Source: Bryum argenteum
Lineage: Eukaryota; Streptophyta; Bryopsida; Bryales; Bryaceae
Assembly (NCBI GenBank): GCA_037043015.1
Contig: CM073322.1
Coordinates: 20,674,364 to 20,738,363 of the forward strand
Direction: 5' to 3'
Length of the DNA stretch: 64,000 nt
Shown: piece by piece, positions 50,055 through 61,228 of the stretch
Position numbering within the stretch: position 1 is the stretch's first letter
Layout: every line of letters begins with the position of its first letter
The notes under the pieces: model-generated
The model's database searches: none
What the model saw: only the letters and a program-made list of their open reading frames with translations
What the model was told of the DNA's origin: nothing
Made by a program: the position numbers and the translations under genes

Positions 50055-50859
50055 CACGACAATTCCACCAACAGCCCCGCAATTCACCGCCACTGTCTCA
50101 ATTTCTGAGCTCAAAGACTCTCCAGCAAATTGAGCTTCTGCTTGTCGACTAATCCATACACTTCAAAACAATCATTTCAATTTAAGCTCCATGATGGAAA
50201 GGCACAATTGCTCGGATCCGCCATGGCCACGGGTGGTGGAAGCTCAAACCAGATTGTGCTTCATCCTCCAACGTTCTTTGGATGAACTCTGGCACGAAAG
50301 ATGAATGTAGCACGAATCGGCACTGTCATGAGCGCCGCCGTCGCATTTCTCATCGATGTCTGCGCAAAGCGGCCGTCTGTTGGACGGAGTTCTCATGCCC
50401 GAGCCATGCTCGCTGGTAATTCACGTACCGTTGGGCGGAGGTCATTTCCATCAGTTGGGAGGACAGAGCGGGAAGACTTGTTTCTTCGAGTTTAACGACT
50501 AAGGGCGCCATTCGTAAAAAAGCGACGGTGGTCCAGTTGCTGCCGCGAAGGATTTCTGGAGGAGATCCCTTGCGTTCGAAATTGCTGAAGCTGGTGAGAA
50601 GTTTGTTATGTTCGAGATTGTGTAGGTTTTGAATTGTGCTTCGTCTAAATTCTATTAATGTTGTGCGATGGTTTGTTCGACTAGTGCTGGAAAGAGTTCA
50701 GATGGCTGCAATTTCTGGTTAGAGAGGCGTGTAGCTCAATTTCTGTATTGGCGGCCTTTATCCCCGCTACAGGAGCTCGGGGAACGGTCGCTTTTGAAGT
50801 CTGTGGCAGCGAAGTTCGTTTAGGGAGCTCGAAGATTTTGGCGCGAGTTTGATTGCGAA
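50055..50859. promoter_or_regulatory. Shared 5' region between the plastid-protein gene (-) and MSH2 (+)
   Basis: An 805-bp interval separates the two divergent start codons and must hold both promoters and leaders. GC content is higher than in the surrounding intergenic DNA around 50320-50480. A 64-codon open frame at 50301-50495 (+) has no motif and is more likely chance or an upstream ORF than a gene. Confidence 0.5.
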
Positions 50860-53800
50860 ATGGATTCTGATGACTTGGAAAACGGCGGTGAGCCGAAGTT
50901 GCCCGAGCTAAAGCTAGGTGAGTCAAATCAATGTGTCTTTTTAGAAAATCGGTTAGCTTTTCAAGTAGCAACAAATCGTTGTCTAGAGCTTCGGGAGTGC
51001 GATCGGATTTTTGCCCAGCCGCTGGGAGGATGCTGATGATAAATTGCATTGATTTGCTTTGACGTGATTGATGTATGCAGATGCAAAGCAAGCGCAGGGG
51101 TTCATATCTTTCTTTCGCAAGCTTCCCGAGGTTTGGCCTCACCCTATTCTAAGACTGGATGCCTTCAGTTCTTTCATCGGTCTTGTGCATTCAGCTGCGA
51201 GTTGTTCGATCATCGAGTTTCACAGGATATTCGTACAGGAATATCGTCTTCAGTTTTAGGAAGCCTCGAACCTCCAGATTGCGGTTCTAGCATCCTGGCT
51301 GTGTCACAGGCTATTGTCGCACAAATCTCTAAGAACATGTCAAGTTTTGCAGAGAAGGATTATCGTGGAATTGAAAAGCTAGTATTGTTTTGATGCCTAG
51401 TGTACCTAGGTCCAATGACATTATCTCGTTTTTGGACGTCCTGCTAGTCCCGATCCTGGTAAATATGTATGTGTCCAATATGTATGTGGTCTCGATTCTA
51501 TGTTTCAATAACCACATTTACAGCCTTCTTTTTGTGTTGGGGGGTTTTGTGTTAACAGCCGGGCTAATGCCGTGAGTAATGCTTGCAGAATGAACAAGCT
51601 GTACGCTTCTTTGACCGCAAGGTAAGTGCAGAGATGGCGTTGGACATTTTTGACGTTGTAATATCTAGTCGTTCGTGTTTGTGTTAGTAAGATTCTCACT
51701 GGCTCTTAGAGTTTGATTGAAGTCACTAAGTCTCAGTTTTTGATTTCTACGGCAGCCTCCATTTTAAAGTGCAGTCCCGTTCTTGCTCATTGATATCACT
51801 GGTTCTTCATTTTATTCTTGGCTAACACCTTCCTGTGTTCACTTTATTCTAGGATTATTACACTGCTCACGGTGATAATGCAACCTTCATAGCCAAGACC
51901 TACTATAAGACGCTCGCAGTGCTCAGACAGCTTGGCAACGGGGCTGATTCTTTACCTGGAGTAACCATCAATAGAAACATGTTTGAGACCATCGTGCGAG
52001 ATTTGTTGCTAGAGAGAACTGACTGCATAGTTGAGCTTTATGAGGGCAACGGAGCAAAGTGGCAACTCGTGAATAGCGGAACTCCTGGCAAGCTTGGTAG
52101 TTTTGAAGAGGTCCTATTTGCAAGCAACGAGATGCAGGTAAAATCAGGTTACTGCCCTTTGACTTCGTATTGTTTGCTTTAGCTTCGGAGCAGGTATTGG
52201 ACTGTTTTGAGAGGCATTCATGTCATTGAAACAAAAGTCATCTTTGAAGTTTCATCACTAAAGTCGTTATTAGTGACGCTTACAACCCTCTATATTGCAG
52301 GAAACTCCAGTAGTCATGGCAGTGAATGTTCTTACACGAGAGAATGAGCGTTGCGTTGGAATAGCGTTCGTGGATATGACAAAGAGGCAACTTGGAATGA
52401 CGGAGTTCTTAGATGATGACCTTTATACAAGTTTAGAGTCGGCCATGGTAGCTTTGAGCTGCCGTGAATGTGTATTACCCCAGTCAACGTCTGCTAAGTC
52501 TCCAGATGACCGTAAACTTCGTGATGTCATGGCCCGGTGCAACGTCTTAGTCACCGAGAAGAAGAAATCTGAGTTCAGGTACAGTTCCGTTCTGCAGTCA
52601 ACGGCTTCCCACACATCACAGGAGGAGGGTAATTCCATTCCCAACTGTTAATGTAATGGTACACGTTTTGTGCAGGGCGCGAGATGTAGAACAAGATTTG
52701 AAGCGCTTAGTAAAAGGTCCTCCTGAGCAACATAAAGAAGTGGTGGCAGCATCTGAATTAGCGGCTGCTGCTCTTGCCGCACTTCTGTCATACACAGAAC
52801 TCCTCTCTGATGACACCAACCATGGGAAGTATGTTATTCAGCCTTACAGCCTAGACCTTTACATGCGATTGGATGCAGCAGCGTTACGAGCTCTAAATGT
52901 TACTGAGAGCAAAACAGATTCCAACAAGAACTTTAGTCTCTTCGGTTTGATGAATCGGACGTGTACACAAGGGATGGGAAAGAGATTGTTGAACCGGTGG
53001 TTGAAGCAGCCCCTCGTGGATGTTGCTGAGATAACTCGAAGGTTAGATATGGTACAAGTTTTTGCAGAGGGCGTAGAATTGAGACAAGACTTGCGGTCGC
53101 ACTTGCGGCGGATGCCTGACATTGAACGCTTAGTCAGTAAGCTTGAGAAGCGCAAAGCTGGGTTGCAAGATGTTGTGCGACTTTACCAGGTGCTGTGGCT
53201 GACTACGGTTATTGCTTACTATTATTCAACCTCTAAATATGCTACAGTTGTGATTCTTTAGGTGTAAAACTCTAGGTGTTGGGGGTGGTTTGTTAGTTAA
53301 GGGCACCCAATTAGCATACAACGTGTTTCAAAGTTTTTGTCTTGCGAATTCCTTTTTCTGATTTATCCTAATTTCTCTGACTGAATGCAGACCAGTTTGC
53401 GGTTGCCTTTGATCAAAACTTGCCTATGCAAGTATGATGGAGAGTTTTCGGAATACGTTCAAGAGAAGTATGCGAGTCATCTTGAAGAATGGACACAACC
53501 GGATCACTTAGGGAAATTCGATGGATTGATTGAGGCAGCTGTCGATCTGGAGTCGCTTCAAAATGGTGAGTACATTATTGCTGCAGATTACGATAGCAGT
53601 CTTCAAGAGCTCAAGACAGGACGTGATAGTGTGGAGAAGCAGATACTCAAAATACACCAGCAAACAGCGGATGAGTTGGGACTTCCTGCAGAGAAGGCGC
53701 TGAAGTTGGACAGAACTACCCAGTATGGACATGTATTTAGGATAACCAAGAAGGAAGAACCAAAGATTAGGAAAAAAATGAACAGTCAATTTATCACGTT

Positions 53801-56400
53801 GGAAACGAGGAAAGACGGAATAAAGTTCACAAATGCAAAACTACGAAGACTGAGCGAGCAGTACACAAAGTTGACAGAGGAGTATTCTAGCACACAGAGG
53901 GAGCTTGTCGCGAAGGTTGTGGATGTTGCAGCAACCTTTATTGATGTAAGTCCTCCTTTCACACACAAAGTCCTGTTGGTTTGTGATTACTGGTGATCAT
54001 TTACTACGTACTAAATCACTCAACGCAATCCGCCAAGCGCGTAATGATTAGATCATGTGTTATACTAAGGGCTCCTACCCCTCTGCCTTCTTCAATGTGT
54101 TATATTAAGGACTTCTACCCCTCTGCAGATTTTTACAGGAGTTGCCGTTCTTTTGGCCGAAATGGATGTACTGCTCAGCTTTGCTGACCTATCTTGTTCC
54201 TGTCCAACTCCTTACGTTAGACCCTCCATCACGTCTGCGGTAAGTATCTCAGTCACTCTCCCTTTGCATACTGAAGGGTACACAGGAATTCCTTCGTATA
54301 TATATATTCTTAAGACCACTTAAGTATCAACGCTGTAGTTCTTATTCTGTATAAGATCTCATGTGGTTCGAGTTAGTAGTAAGCATGGACTGACTTCATC
54401 TAGCGGATCTTGAACTCTATTGCACGTTGATTTTAGGACGAGGGAGATATAGTCTTGGAAGGAAGTCGGCACCCGTGTGTGGAAGCTCAGGACGATGTCA
54501 ATTTCATTTCGAACGATTGTCGATTGGTAAATTATTGCGGACATTTTGTTCCTCTGTTACGGTATTAGATTTGATAGCCAAAGTTTTGCATGATCTTCTT
54601 GGACTACTTGGACCTTGCTTGTCGACAGTTTATTTTCTAGATTTATGCCTGTTGTTTGTTCAGAAGGCCATCTTAAATTTACTTGTCCCTGAAAACGCAT
54701 TCTCTTAGGTGCGAGGGCAGAGCTGGTTCCAGATCATCACAGGCCCGAACATGGGTGGGAAGTCGACTTTCATCCGACAGGTGATTTATAATCTGTTTTT
54801 GAGCGTATGCTACTTGTGCAAGGATAAGTACCGAACCAGACTCTTGCTCTGGCTTCCATGTCAACGTCATCTGTTCTCGAAATCCTGATAGTATTTTTGA
54901 GCTCTGGCATTCAAAACGCAAAAAATTATTTTTGTTTTTGACAAGGAGTATGGAAGCACTCTCTTTTTCGCGTTGATTTCATACTGCCGATTCTTAGGTG
55001 CCGCTTCTTGATCATCAATGTTAAACATTAATTTCTCGTGCCATGCAATCCTCAAGCAGGTGGGTGTGAATGTGTTAATGGCTCAAGTGGGATGCTTTGT
55101 ACCATGCGACCGAGCGGAGATCAGTGTGCGTGATTGCATCTTTGCACGTGTTGGTGCTGGAGACTGCCAGGTGCTGATACTCAGACTCAGACTTGCTCAT
55201 CTTTGTAAATGTATGGGGTGTTGTGCCAGTTGAAATTGCTCCCGCTGCTAGGGGAAAATTGCCGCTTACAAGTTTAGAGCCTTGTCCTCTGCAGCTACGA
55301 GGAGTGTCAACATTTATGGCTGAAATGCTGGAAACAGCCAGCATCATTAGGTCTGCGACAGAGCGGTCATTGATCATTATTGATGAACTTGGTCGGGGCA
55401 CCTCAACTTATGATGGATTTGGTAAATTATTCCAAACACTCAGCTTAGAAAGGCTCTTGCGTTTTGGTTATTTTCTCCTAGAAGCGAATACAATATCTGC
55501 TTATACGTTTGTGTATCCGGAATCCCCTCTTTCCAAATACAGGGTTAGCATGGGCGATCTGCGAGTATTTAGTGGAGGTCACACGGGCACCCGTTCTTTT
55601 TGCTACACACTTCCATGAACTGACAGCCTTAGCACACTCAAAAGCCCCACCTGTGCATGGACCCCCCAAGGGACCACCGGTGGGGATCGCGAACTATCAT
55701 GTCAGTGCTCACATTGATACAAAATCACAGAAGCTTGCCATGCTCTACAAGGTAAAAATTTCCTGGACCGACTACATGATTGTAGCTATCGACAGGAAGT
55801 ACACGATAGTAACTAGTAATTATCATGTCTTCTGCAATTAAGCACACGCATTACCTTGTCAGTCAAGTCAATAACCTAAGCTCTTCCTCTTCTAGCACTC
55901 ATAACCTGTACTGCGAAGCTCACCTGTTCGGTTGAATCTGCAGGTTGCAGAAGGGCCATGTGACCAAAGCTTCGGTATTCACGTGGCTGAGTTCGCTCAT
56001 TTTCCTGAAAGCGTTGTTGAACTCGCCAGACAGAAAGCAGCAGAATTAGAGGATTTCTCGGGCACCAGGAAGGACGTGTCGAACGATGGGGTGCGATCCT
56101 AGTATCTCAAAAGCTTTCATCAGTATCTTGCTCATTTGTGCCCTAACTTCTGCGCAATGAAAGATGTTTAAAAAATCCTTTGAATGTTATCATCAACAGG
56201 TCGGCACGAAGCGAAAGAGAGAAAACGGTTCTGATGACAAAGTACAAGGAGCAGGGCGTGTGCGAAAATTTCTTCAGGACATAGCAGCATTGCCCGTGGA
56301 CAAAATGAGTCGCGAGGAAACTTTTGTGCAGCTCAAAGCTCTAAAGAGTGACTTTGATAAAGATACTGCAAGCAATTCATGGTTGCAGCAGGTGGTTTAG
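50860..56400 (+). CDS. MSH2: DNA mismatch repair protein MSH2
   Basis: Nuclear MutS homologue; with MSH6, MSH3 or plant MSH7 it recognises mispairs and starts repair. Fifteen exons: join(50860..50917,51081..51130,51589..51621,51853..52137,52301..52578,52676..53189,53391..53945,54129..54239,54437..54526,54709..54780,55060..55170,55295..55421,55543..55751,55944..56090,56200..56400), 946 aa against about 937 in Arabidopsis. The N-terminus [18 protein letters not shown], the connector block [20 protein letters not shown], clamp [20 protein letters not shown], Walker [11 protein letters not shown] (about 669-678) and Walker B with signature [17 protein letters not shown] (about 746-762) are all present, followed by [12 protein letters not shown]. 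Each exon joins its neighbour in frame and tracks the plant MSH2 sequence from end to end. The only notable difference is a Pro/Gly-rich insert, [11 protein letters not shown], after the [12 protein letters not shown] block. Confidence 0.97.
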
Positions 56401-57088
56401 TGCAGGAAAGGCAAGATCATAGACCCGTGGAGGAGCTCTCAAATTTCTGATGAGGATTTTGGTTCTGCGTGTCATGAAGCTCATCTCCAGGGTAGGCATT
56501 GAAGTTATACCTTGAGGTGTTAAACTTCTCAAGGACCCCAAACTGTATAGTACATTTTACCCACATCAATTTCTGTCTACCTGTTCGGAACTGTAACTTC
56601 TGATGAATCTAGTAAATGAGAAACAATAGGGTCGTAGTGGCGAAGATCTGGCGCAGAGTTTTGGCTTGCTCTACAGATTTTATATGAGGAATTATAGAAT
56701 ATCAACATGAGGTTCACTAAAGAGAAAAGGATACTATTACTACATGACGATCAGATAATTGAATTGCAATTTCCAGATTTCATGTATATTTCCGAATGTA
56801 TGTCAATTGAGTAGTCTTTGAGTCCTGATGGTCTTCAATCGCCGCCCCCGTCCCCAGATTTCAGGTTCTACAATAAAAGGTAAAGATCCCCAATCGCATG
56901 TAAATACAGACAAGAGGTTTAGTTTCATTTACAACATCTATTGTTGATTGAGTATATGTGATATTTCTAAACAGTGATTTCAATTACTTTCAGACGTGAC
57001 CAGAATCAAATTGTGGAGGCTCTTGAAGTGATTAGACTTTCACTATACTTGCTTCATTTACATTTGGTATCAGACTTTTTTGGAAGAA
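56401..57088 (+). other. MSH2 3' UTR and spacer
   Basis: Includes AATAAAAGG near 56872 as a possible polyadenylation signal and otherwise no recognisable feature. The end may contain the leader of the next small gene. Confidence 0.4.
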
Positions 57089-57469
57089 ATGACTAAGTAT
57101 TGCTTGTGCTCACCACCTAATCACAAGGGCTCATTCCGTTGCCGTCACCATCGAAGAAATGAGAATAAGCAAGACATCAAGCATGAAGAAAAAAGATCGC
57201 TTTCTCCTCCTGAATCATTTGTTAGTTATTGCGCTTGTGCACCAACTACTCACCCTGGATTATTCTGGTGTCAATATCATTGCACACTAGAATCATTTTG
57301 GAATGGACAACCACTTCCATCGTCTCCACCCGAATCATTTACTCTTTACTGTGCTTGTGCACCGACAACTCACCCGGGATCATTTCGATGCCGTTTTCTA
57401 TACTCAGAAAATTTCTTTTGGAATGGCCGTACAATTCCATTTTTGATAGAAGAAGACACATACTGGTAA
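57089..57469 (+). CDS. Small protein with three Cys/His repeats (CxCAPTTHPGxFxC type)
   Basis: Single-exon frame of 126 aa from ATG 57089. It contains three copies of a motif: YCLCSPPNHKGSFRCRHH (4-21), YCACAPTTHPGLFWCQYH (47-64) and YCACAPTTHPGSFRCRF (87-103). The last two sit in nearly identical 40-residue units that begin SPPESF and end with SFWNG or FFWNG. The spacing of Cys, Cys, His, Cys and His suggests metal binding or disulphides. From memory, a single C-terminal CxCSPTxHPGSFRCxxH motif marks plant serine-rich-like proteins of unknown function; three tandem copies without the Ser-rich part are unfamiliar to me. The C-terminal repeat has lost its final His. Function is not inferred. 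It lies between MSH2 and the tract carrying the plastid-type tRNA. Confidence 0.65.
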   Translation: MTKYCLCSPPNHKGSFRCRHHRRNENKQDIKHEEKRSLSPPESFVSYCACAPTTHPGLFWCQYHCTLESFWNGQPLPSSPPESFTLYCACAPTTHPGSFRCRFLYSENFFWNGRTIPFLIEEDTYW

Positions 57470-57543
57470 ATATTTAGTAGGTATAAGCTATGACCTTTTA
57501 ATTATTTTTTAGCATTTCAAATTATAAGTATAAATATATACAT

Positions 57544-57994
57544 GCCCTTTATCAGATTTGAACCGATGACTTACACCTTAGAGCGTCTCCACTGGGAGCC
57601 ATTTCTGACGCGCCGACTGTACTTCTGGTGCAGAATTGACACTATACAGCCCACCGCAATTGCGCCAATGGCATTTTCTGACACCAACTCTATTTTTTGG
57701 GTTATGCCAACAGAAACTTAGTGCAACCCAAATATCAACGGTATGTGAACATTGGTCAAGGTCAAAAATAAAGTGACTTTGTGCATGGATGGAGGAGGAG
57801 AGGTTGGCGGGTCCGGAGGCGTTATTTTAGAGATGACGTGACTATGCCGGGGAGACACAATTTCTGAACACTGATGTGTTACATGAGAACAGGAAAAGAT
57901 GCCACTTTAATATGGCGGTTGGCGTACCCGATGCCAGGGGAAGCAGTGGAGACGCTCTTAGCATGGCGTTACTCTACCACTGAGTTAGAAGGGC
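57544..57994 (-). pseudogene. Plastid-type tRNA-Thr (trnT-GGU-like), split by a MITE
   Basis: On the minus strand the two halves, 57994-57958 and 57580-57544, together form a 72-nt tRNA: acceptor GCCCTTC pairing with AAAGGGC, D arm ACTC-GAGT, anticodon stem ACGCC-GGTGT, T arm ATCGG-TTCAAAT-CTGAT. It matches, from memory, chloroplast trnT-GGU closely. The anticodon loop reads ATGCTAA, so the anticodon would be GCT rather than GGT, and the acceptor pair 7:66 is C:A. A 377-bp transposon with TTA duplication interrupts the loop. It is almost certainly inactive, and most simply a transferred organellar fragment. Confidence 0.85.
57578..57960. mobile_element. PIF/Harbinger (Tourist-like) MITE with TTA target-site duplication
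   Basis: A 377-bp element (57581-57957) with perfect terminal inverted repeats GAGCGTCTCCACTG, flanked by TTA on both sides (57578-57580 and 57958-57960). A 3-bp TTA/TAA duplication and GAGC-type termini are diagnostic for PIF/Harbinger MITEs. It is non-coding and its base composition is more GC-rich than the AT-rich tract it entered. Confidence 0.88.
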
Positions 57995-58200
57995 AATTTT
58001 AGTTTATTATTTGAAAATAAATATAAATATAGTTTGTGACAAAAAGGATATATTTGTCAACTTAAATTCGTCAACTTACATGAAGAATATTATTAAATCA
58101 TTGACTTACAGTAACTTTATTGATATTTTTCTCTATTATTTATCGAATTAATTTAAATAAACCTTTTCTTATTTTATCATCAAATAAAAAAAATCTAATG

Positions 58201-58599
58201 AAATCACATCCGGAGTAAAACCCTAGGGGAGCCTTTTGTCCTTTAGAGCTCAATCCATTCTATCACAGTCAAAATACTGGTCTTCAAGAATCCAGGGTTC
58301 AGGGTTTATGCTTCGTCTTCGTTTCAGAGAGTTCGTTAAACCCTAGTTCATGTTCTGGTTTTGGAGCCTCGGAAACAATCGTAGTTGATTGTGGTAGGTC
58401 GTCAGAATTGAGATCCCGCTTTCCTCATTTGGGGGCACCTGAAACGTCCGTGCAATAGATTGAGACATATAACAATTTTGGGTTTTTGAGACATGGAGAG
58501 GAAGCGAGTTGGTGTAGGCGTGGGAGCACATTTCCACGAATAATGAGATACATCATCGCAATCTAATTCAGGGTTTAGGGTTTTGGGTTTCCAGGAGCC
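58201..58599 (+). promoter_or_regulatory. mTERF4-like promoter/5' UTR with clustered telo-box motifs
   Basis: AAACCCTA-type motifs (telo boxes), or their complement, occur at about 58218, 58340 and 58572, with a related gggttcagggttt near 58294; another cluster lies in intron 1 near 58752. Telo boxes are common in promoters and leaders of plant housekeeping and translation-related genes. Their role here is inferred only from position. Confidence 0.5.
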
Positions 58600-60532
58600 A
58601 TGCTCCGGGGAATTTTGAGATCGCAGGGGTCGAAACTGCTGCTGGATCGCTTGAAGGCATCACATTCCGCACCATGGCCACGACGTTTTCATAATTCCGC
58701 GCCCACGCCGGCCCTGAAGACGGTACTTATCCCTGCTCAATCTTTTCAGTCGAGGTTTAGGGTTTAGGGAGATCGATGTTTGTTTGATGTGAATATTGTT
58801 TGTCCGAATGCAGGCAGGATTGTGGAGGACAAAGCCCAATCATCGAAGGTTGTCATCGTCTGCAGAGCTTGCTGAGCAGGCAGTTGATGAAGGCAGCGAA
58901 GATGGATCTACAGTTATGGAGTATCTGCAGTCACTGGGAATCAACACAACAGCTTTGGGCGACTTGGAACTGCCAAAGTTAAGGTCAGTAATGAAAGAAC
59001 GCATCGATTATCTACGAGATGTCATTGGACTAAGCATCAAGGACATCAACGACTACCCGCTCATGATCGGGTGCAGTGTGAGGAAGAACTTAAGTCCCGT
59101 TGTGCAGTATCTCCTAGATCTTAAGGTGACGAAAAACTCCCTTGCTGTTTTAGTCCGAAAGTATCCGCAGGTGTTGCACACGAGCGTGGCCATCGACTTG
59201 GTACCGAACGTGCGCTTCATCCAAGGCCTGGGCATCGAGCTCAAGCAGGTAGGGTCCGTTTTGACTCGGTATCCTCAACTACTGGGGTTCAGAATCGAGG
59301 GAACCATGAGCACATCCGTTGCGTACCTTGTCATGATCGGAGTTGACAAGCGACAAATCGGGCCACTTTTAACAGAGAAGCCAGAGATTATGGGCATGCG
59401 CGTGGGTAACAATTTGCGGCCCAAAGTGGAGTTCATTGTGAGCTGTGGTCTGCCGCACCTTGTGGTGGGCAAGATGATCGAGAACAGGCCCTTCATCCTG
59501 GAGTACGATGTCGAGGACAGGATGCGACCTGCTGTCGATGCGCTTCTGGAACTGGGCGTCCGCAGAGAGGCCCTTCCGGGAATGCTCATCCAGTACCCGG
59601 AGGTTTTGGGATTAAAGGTGAAAGACAAAGTGGAGGCGAAACTGCCGTGGCTTATCAACAAAGTCGGAATTCGCAGAGAGGACATGCCAGCAATTCTTGA
59701 GAAGCTTCCACAGGTCCTCGCTATCAGTGTGCCCACTGGTACCAAGCGAGTGCATGCTCTCCGGGCGCTGGGGTTGACAAAAGAACAGGTCGCTACCATG
59801 ATAGTGGCTTGTCCTCAGTTACTCGGTTTGAGTATGGACAAGCGAATCGTCCCGAATGGGGCCTTCATGGTGAAGGAGATGAAGGGAGACATCAAAGAAT
59901 TGCAGGACTTTCCCGCATTTTTGACATATGATCTTGACACACGGATTCGACCCAGGTTTCAAAAGATTACAGAGAAGGGCATCACTTCTTATTCTTTAGC
60001 ATGGATGCTTAATTGCAGTGACGCTAGATTTGAGGAGAGGTTGAAAGCGGGCTACAGTCCTGAAGAAGTGGATGCCAGTTTTGACACTGTCGGTCGTCTT
60101 CGTGTTCACGAAGACGTGCCTAGCGATGACGAAGATGTGAACAAGCAACTCCGACCCATTAAACTGAGAACCAGAGCTTCACCTCGAGCTCACCATGACG
60201 AAGAAGTGAACAGGCAACAGCGCGTTACACGGAGCACCAGAGCTTCACCTCGAGCTGCCCACGATGACGAAGATGAGAACGGGCACCGGCGCGTTACGCG
60301 GAGCACCAGAGCTTCATCTCGAGCCGATGCTGGTGATGTGGGTCGTCCTCCTCGTGTCCATGCAGACGTGCGTAGCAAGGAGGACGAGGACCGATTCGTT
60401 ACGCTGAAGACGAGAGCTTCACTTCGTGCTGATGCTATTGTGGGTCGTCTTCGTGACGACGAAGAAGATGCACCTCGAGCTGACTCTGATGAGAGATCAC
60501 AGATGCGATCATCACGAACTAGCAGATGGTAG
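58600..60532 (+). CDS. mTERF-domain protein, chloroplastic, mTERF4 (BSM/RUG2)-like
   Basis: Nucleic-acid-binding helical-repeat protein; the Arabidopsis relative (BELAYA SMERT/RUGOSA2) is needed for plastid group II intron splicing and chloroplast development. Model: join(58600..58722,58814..60532), 613 aa. The first about 60 residues are basic and Ser-rich, a likely organelle presequence. About nine consecutive mTERF repeats follow, marked by recurring YPQVLH, YPQLLGF, KPEIMGMRV, RPFILEY, YPEVLGL, LPQVLAI and CPQLLGLS. The block DFPAFLTYDLDTRIRPR then SLAWMLNCSDARFEERL is the mTERF4 C-terminal signature. After it comes an extra tail of about 140 residues with repeats TRASPRA, TRASSRA and TRASLRA between acidic DDED stretches; this is longer than I recall for the family. 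AATAAA at 61060-61065 may be the polyadenylation signal. Confidence 0.9.
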
Positions 60533-61228
60533 GAGCTTTTCTAACAATTCTTTGCATAAAGTAAGGTACTTTGGTCACTCGGTTTTCATATGCTGCCGCT
60601 CGCTCAGTCGAAAGACAGGAGCCTTCATGTTTTTGTCCTATTCTGTGTGTTAGCCTGGTGCCTGATTGTCAAACTTCAGCAGTCACACAGAATCGATTTC
60701 TTCAGCTGGCTATGTAATCGGGATTTCTCCATGATTACCAACTTGTGCCGCCCTCTAAAACGACGGGGTCACGAGAATTACATTTTAGAGATTCCCTGCA
60801 ATTATCCTAGAGATCCCAATCTGTAATCGTATACATCAAACACTTTCATTGCGTGTGCGACTCAATCTGTCATACTTCTACTTTACATCCTCGAGTGTAC
60901 CACTCGCGTTTGCTTATTGGTGTCTTGCTGAATGTACCATTATTTGTCTATTTTCACGTCTTTGTGTACGCGTCTCATGTTCTGGTGTACGAGTAGATGG
61001 CATCGTGCATGCAAGTGGGATGTTTGAATTGGTCCTGTTGTAACATCGTATGTAGCATTAATAAAGGGAGCGAAGATTTTGTGTAACTGTCGCTTGCGTT
61101 GAATCTTTCGTACAAACCTCGTGAAGTTTCATAATCTGGTTTGTTTACTTTCTAGTCCAAAACCTCCAGATTTACAAATTTAGTTAGGCGGACCCGTAGC
61201 TTATGTTCAGATGCTGGAGGTGAGCTTG
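60533..61228 (+). other. mTERF4-like 3' UTR
   Basis: No gene is seen. Ends near the AATAAA at 61060. Remaining sequence is unremarkable. Confidence 0.4.

Larger units (their letters stand above)
57470..58200. other. Probable organelle-derived (NUPT-like) AT-rich tract around the tRNA
   Basis: The flanks of the split tRNA (57480-57543 and 57995-58195) are far richer in A and T than the surrounding genes, with runs such as aaataaatataaatatag, which resembles plastid intergenic spacer. No plastid protein gene is included, so the extent is a guess based on composition. Confidence 0.45.

Noticed and set aside
50301-50495. 64-codon frame between the plastid-protein gene and MSH2
   Set aside because: Short, motif-free and within the shared promoter region.
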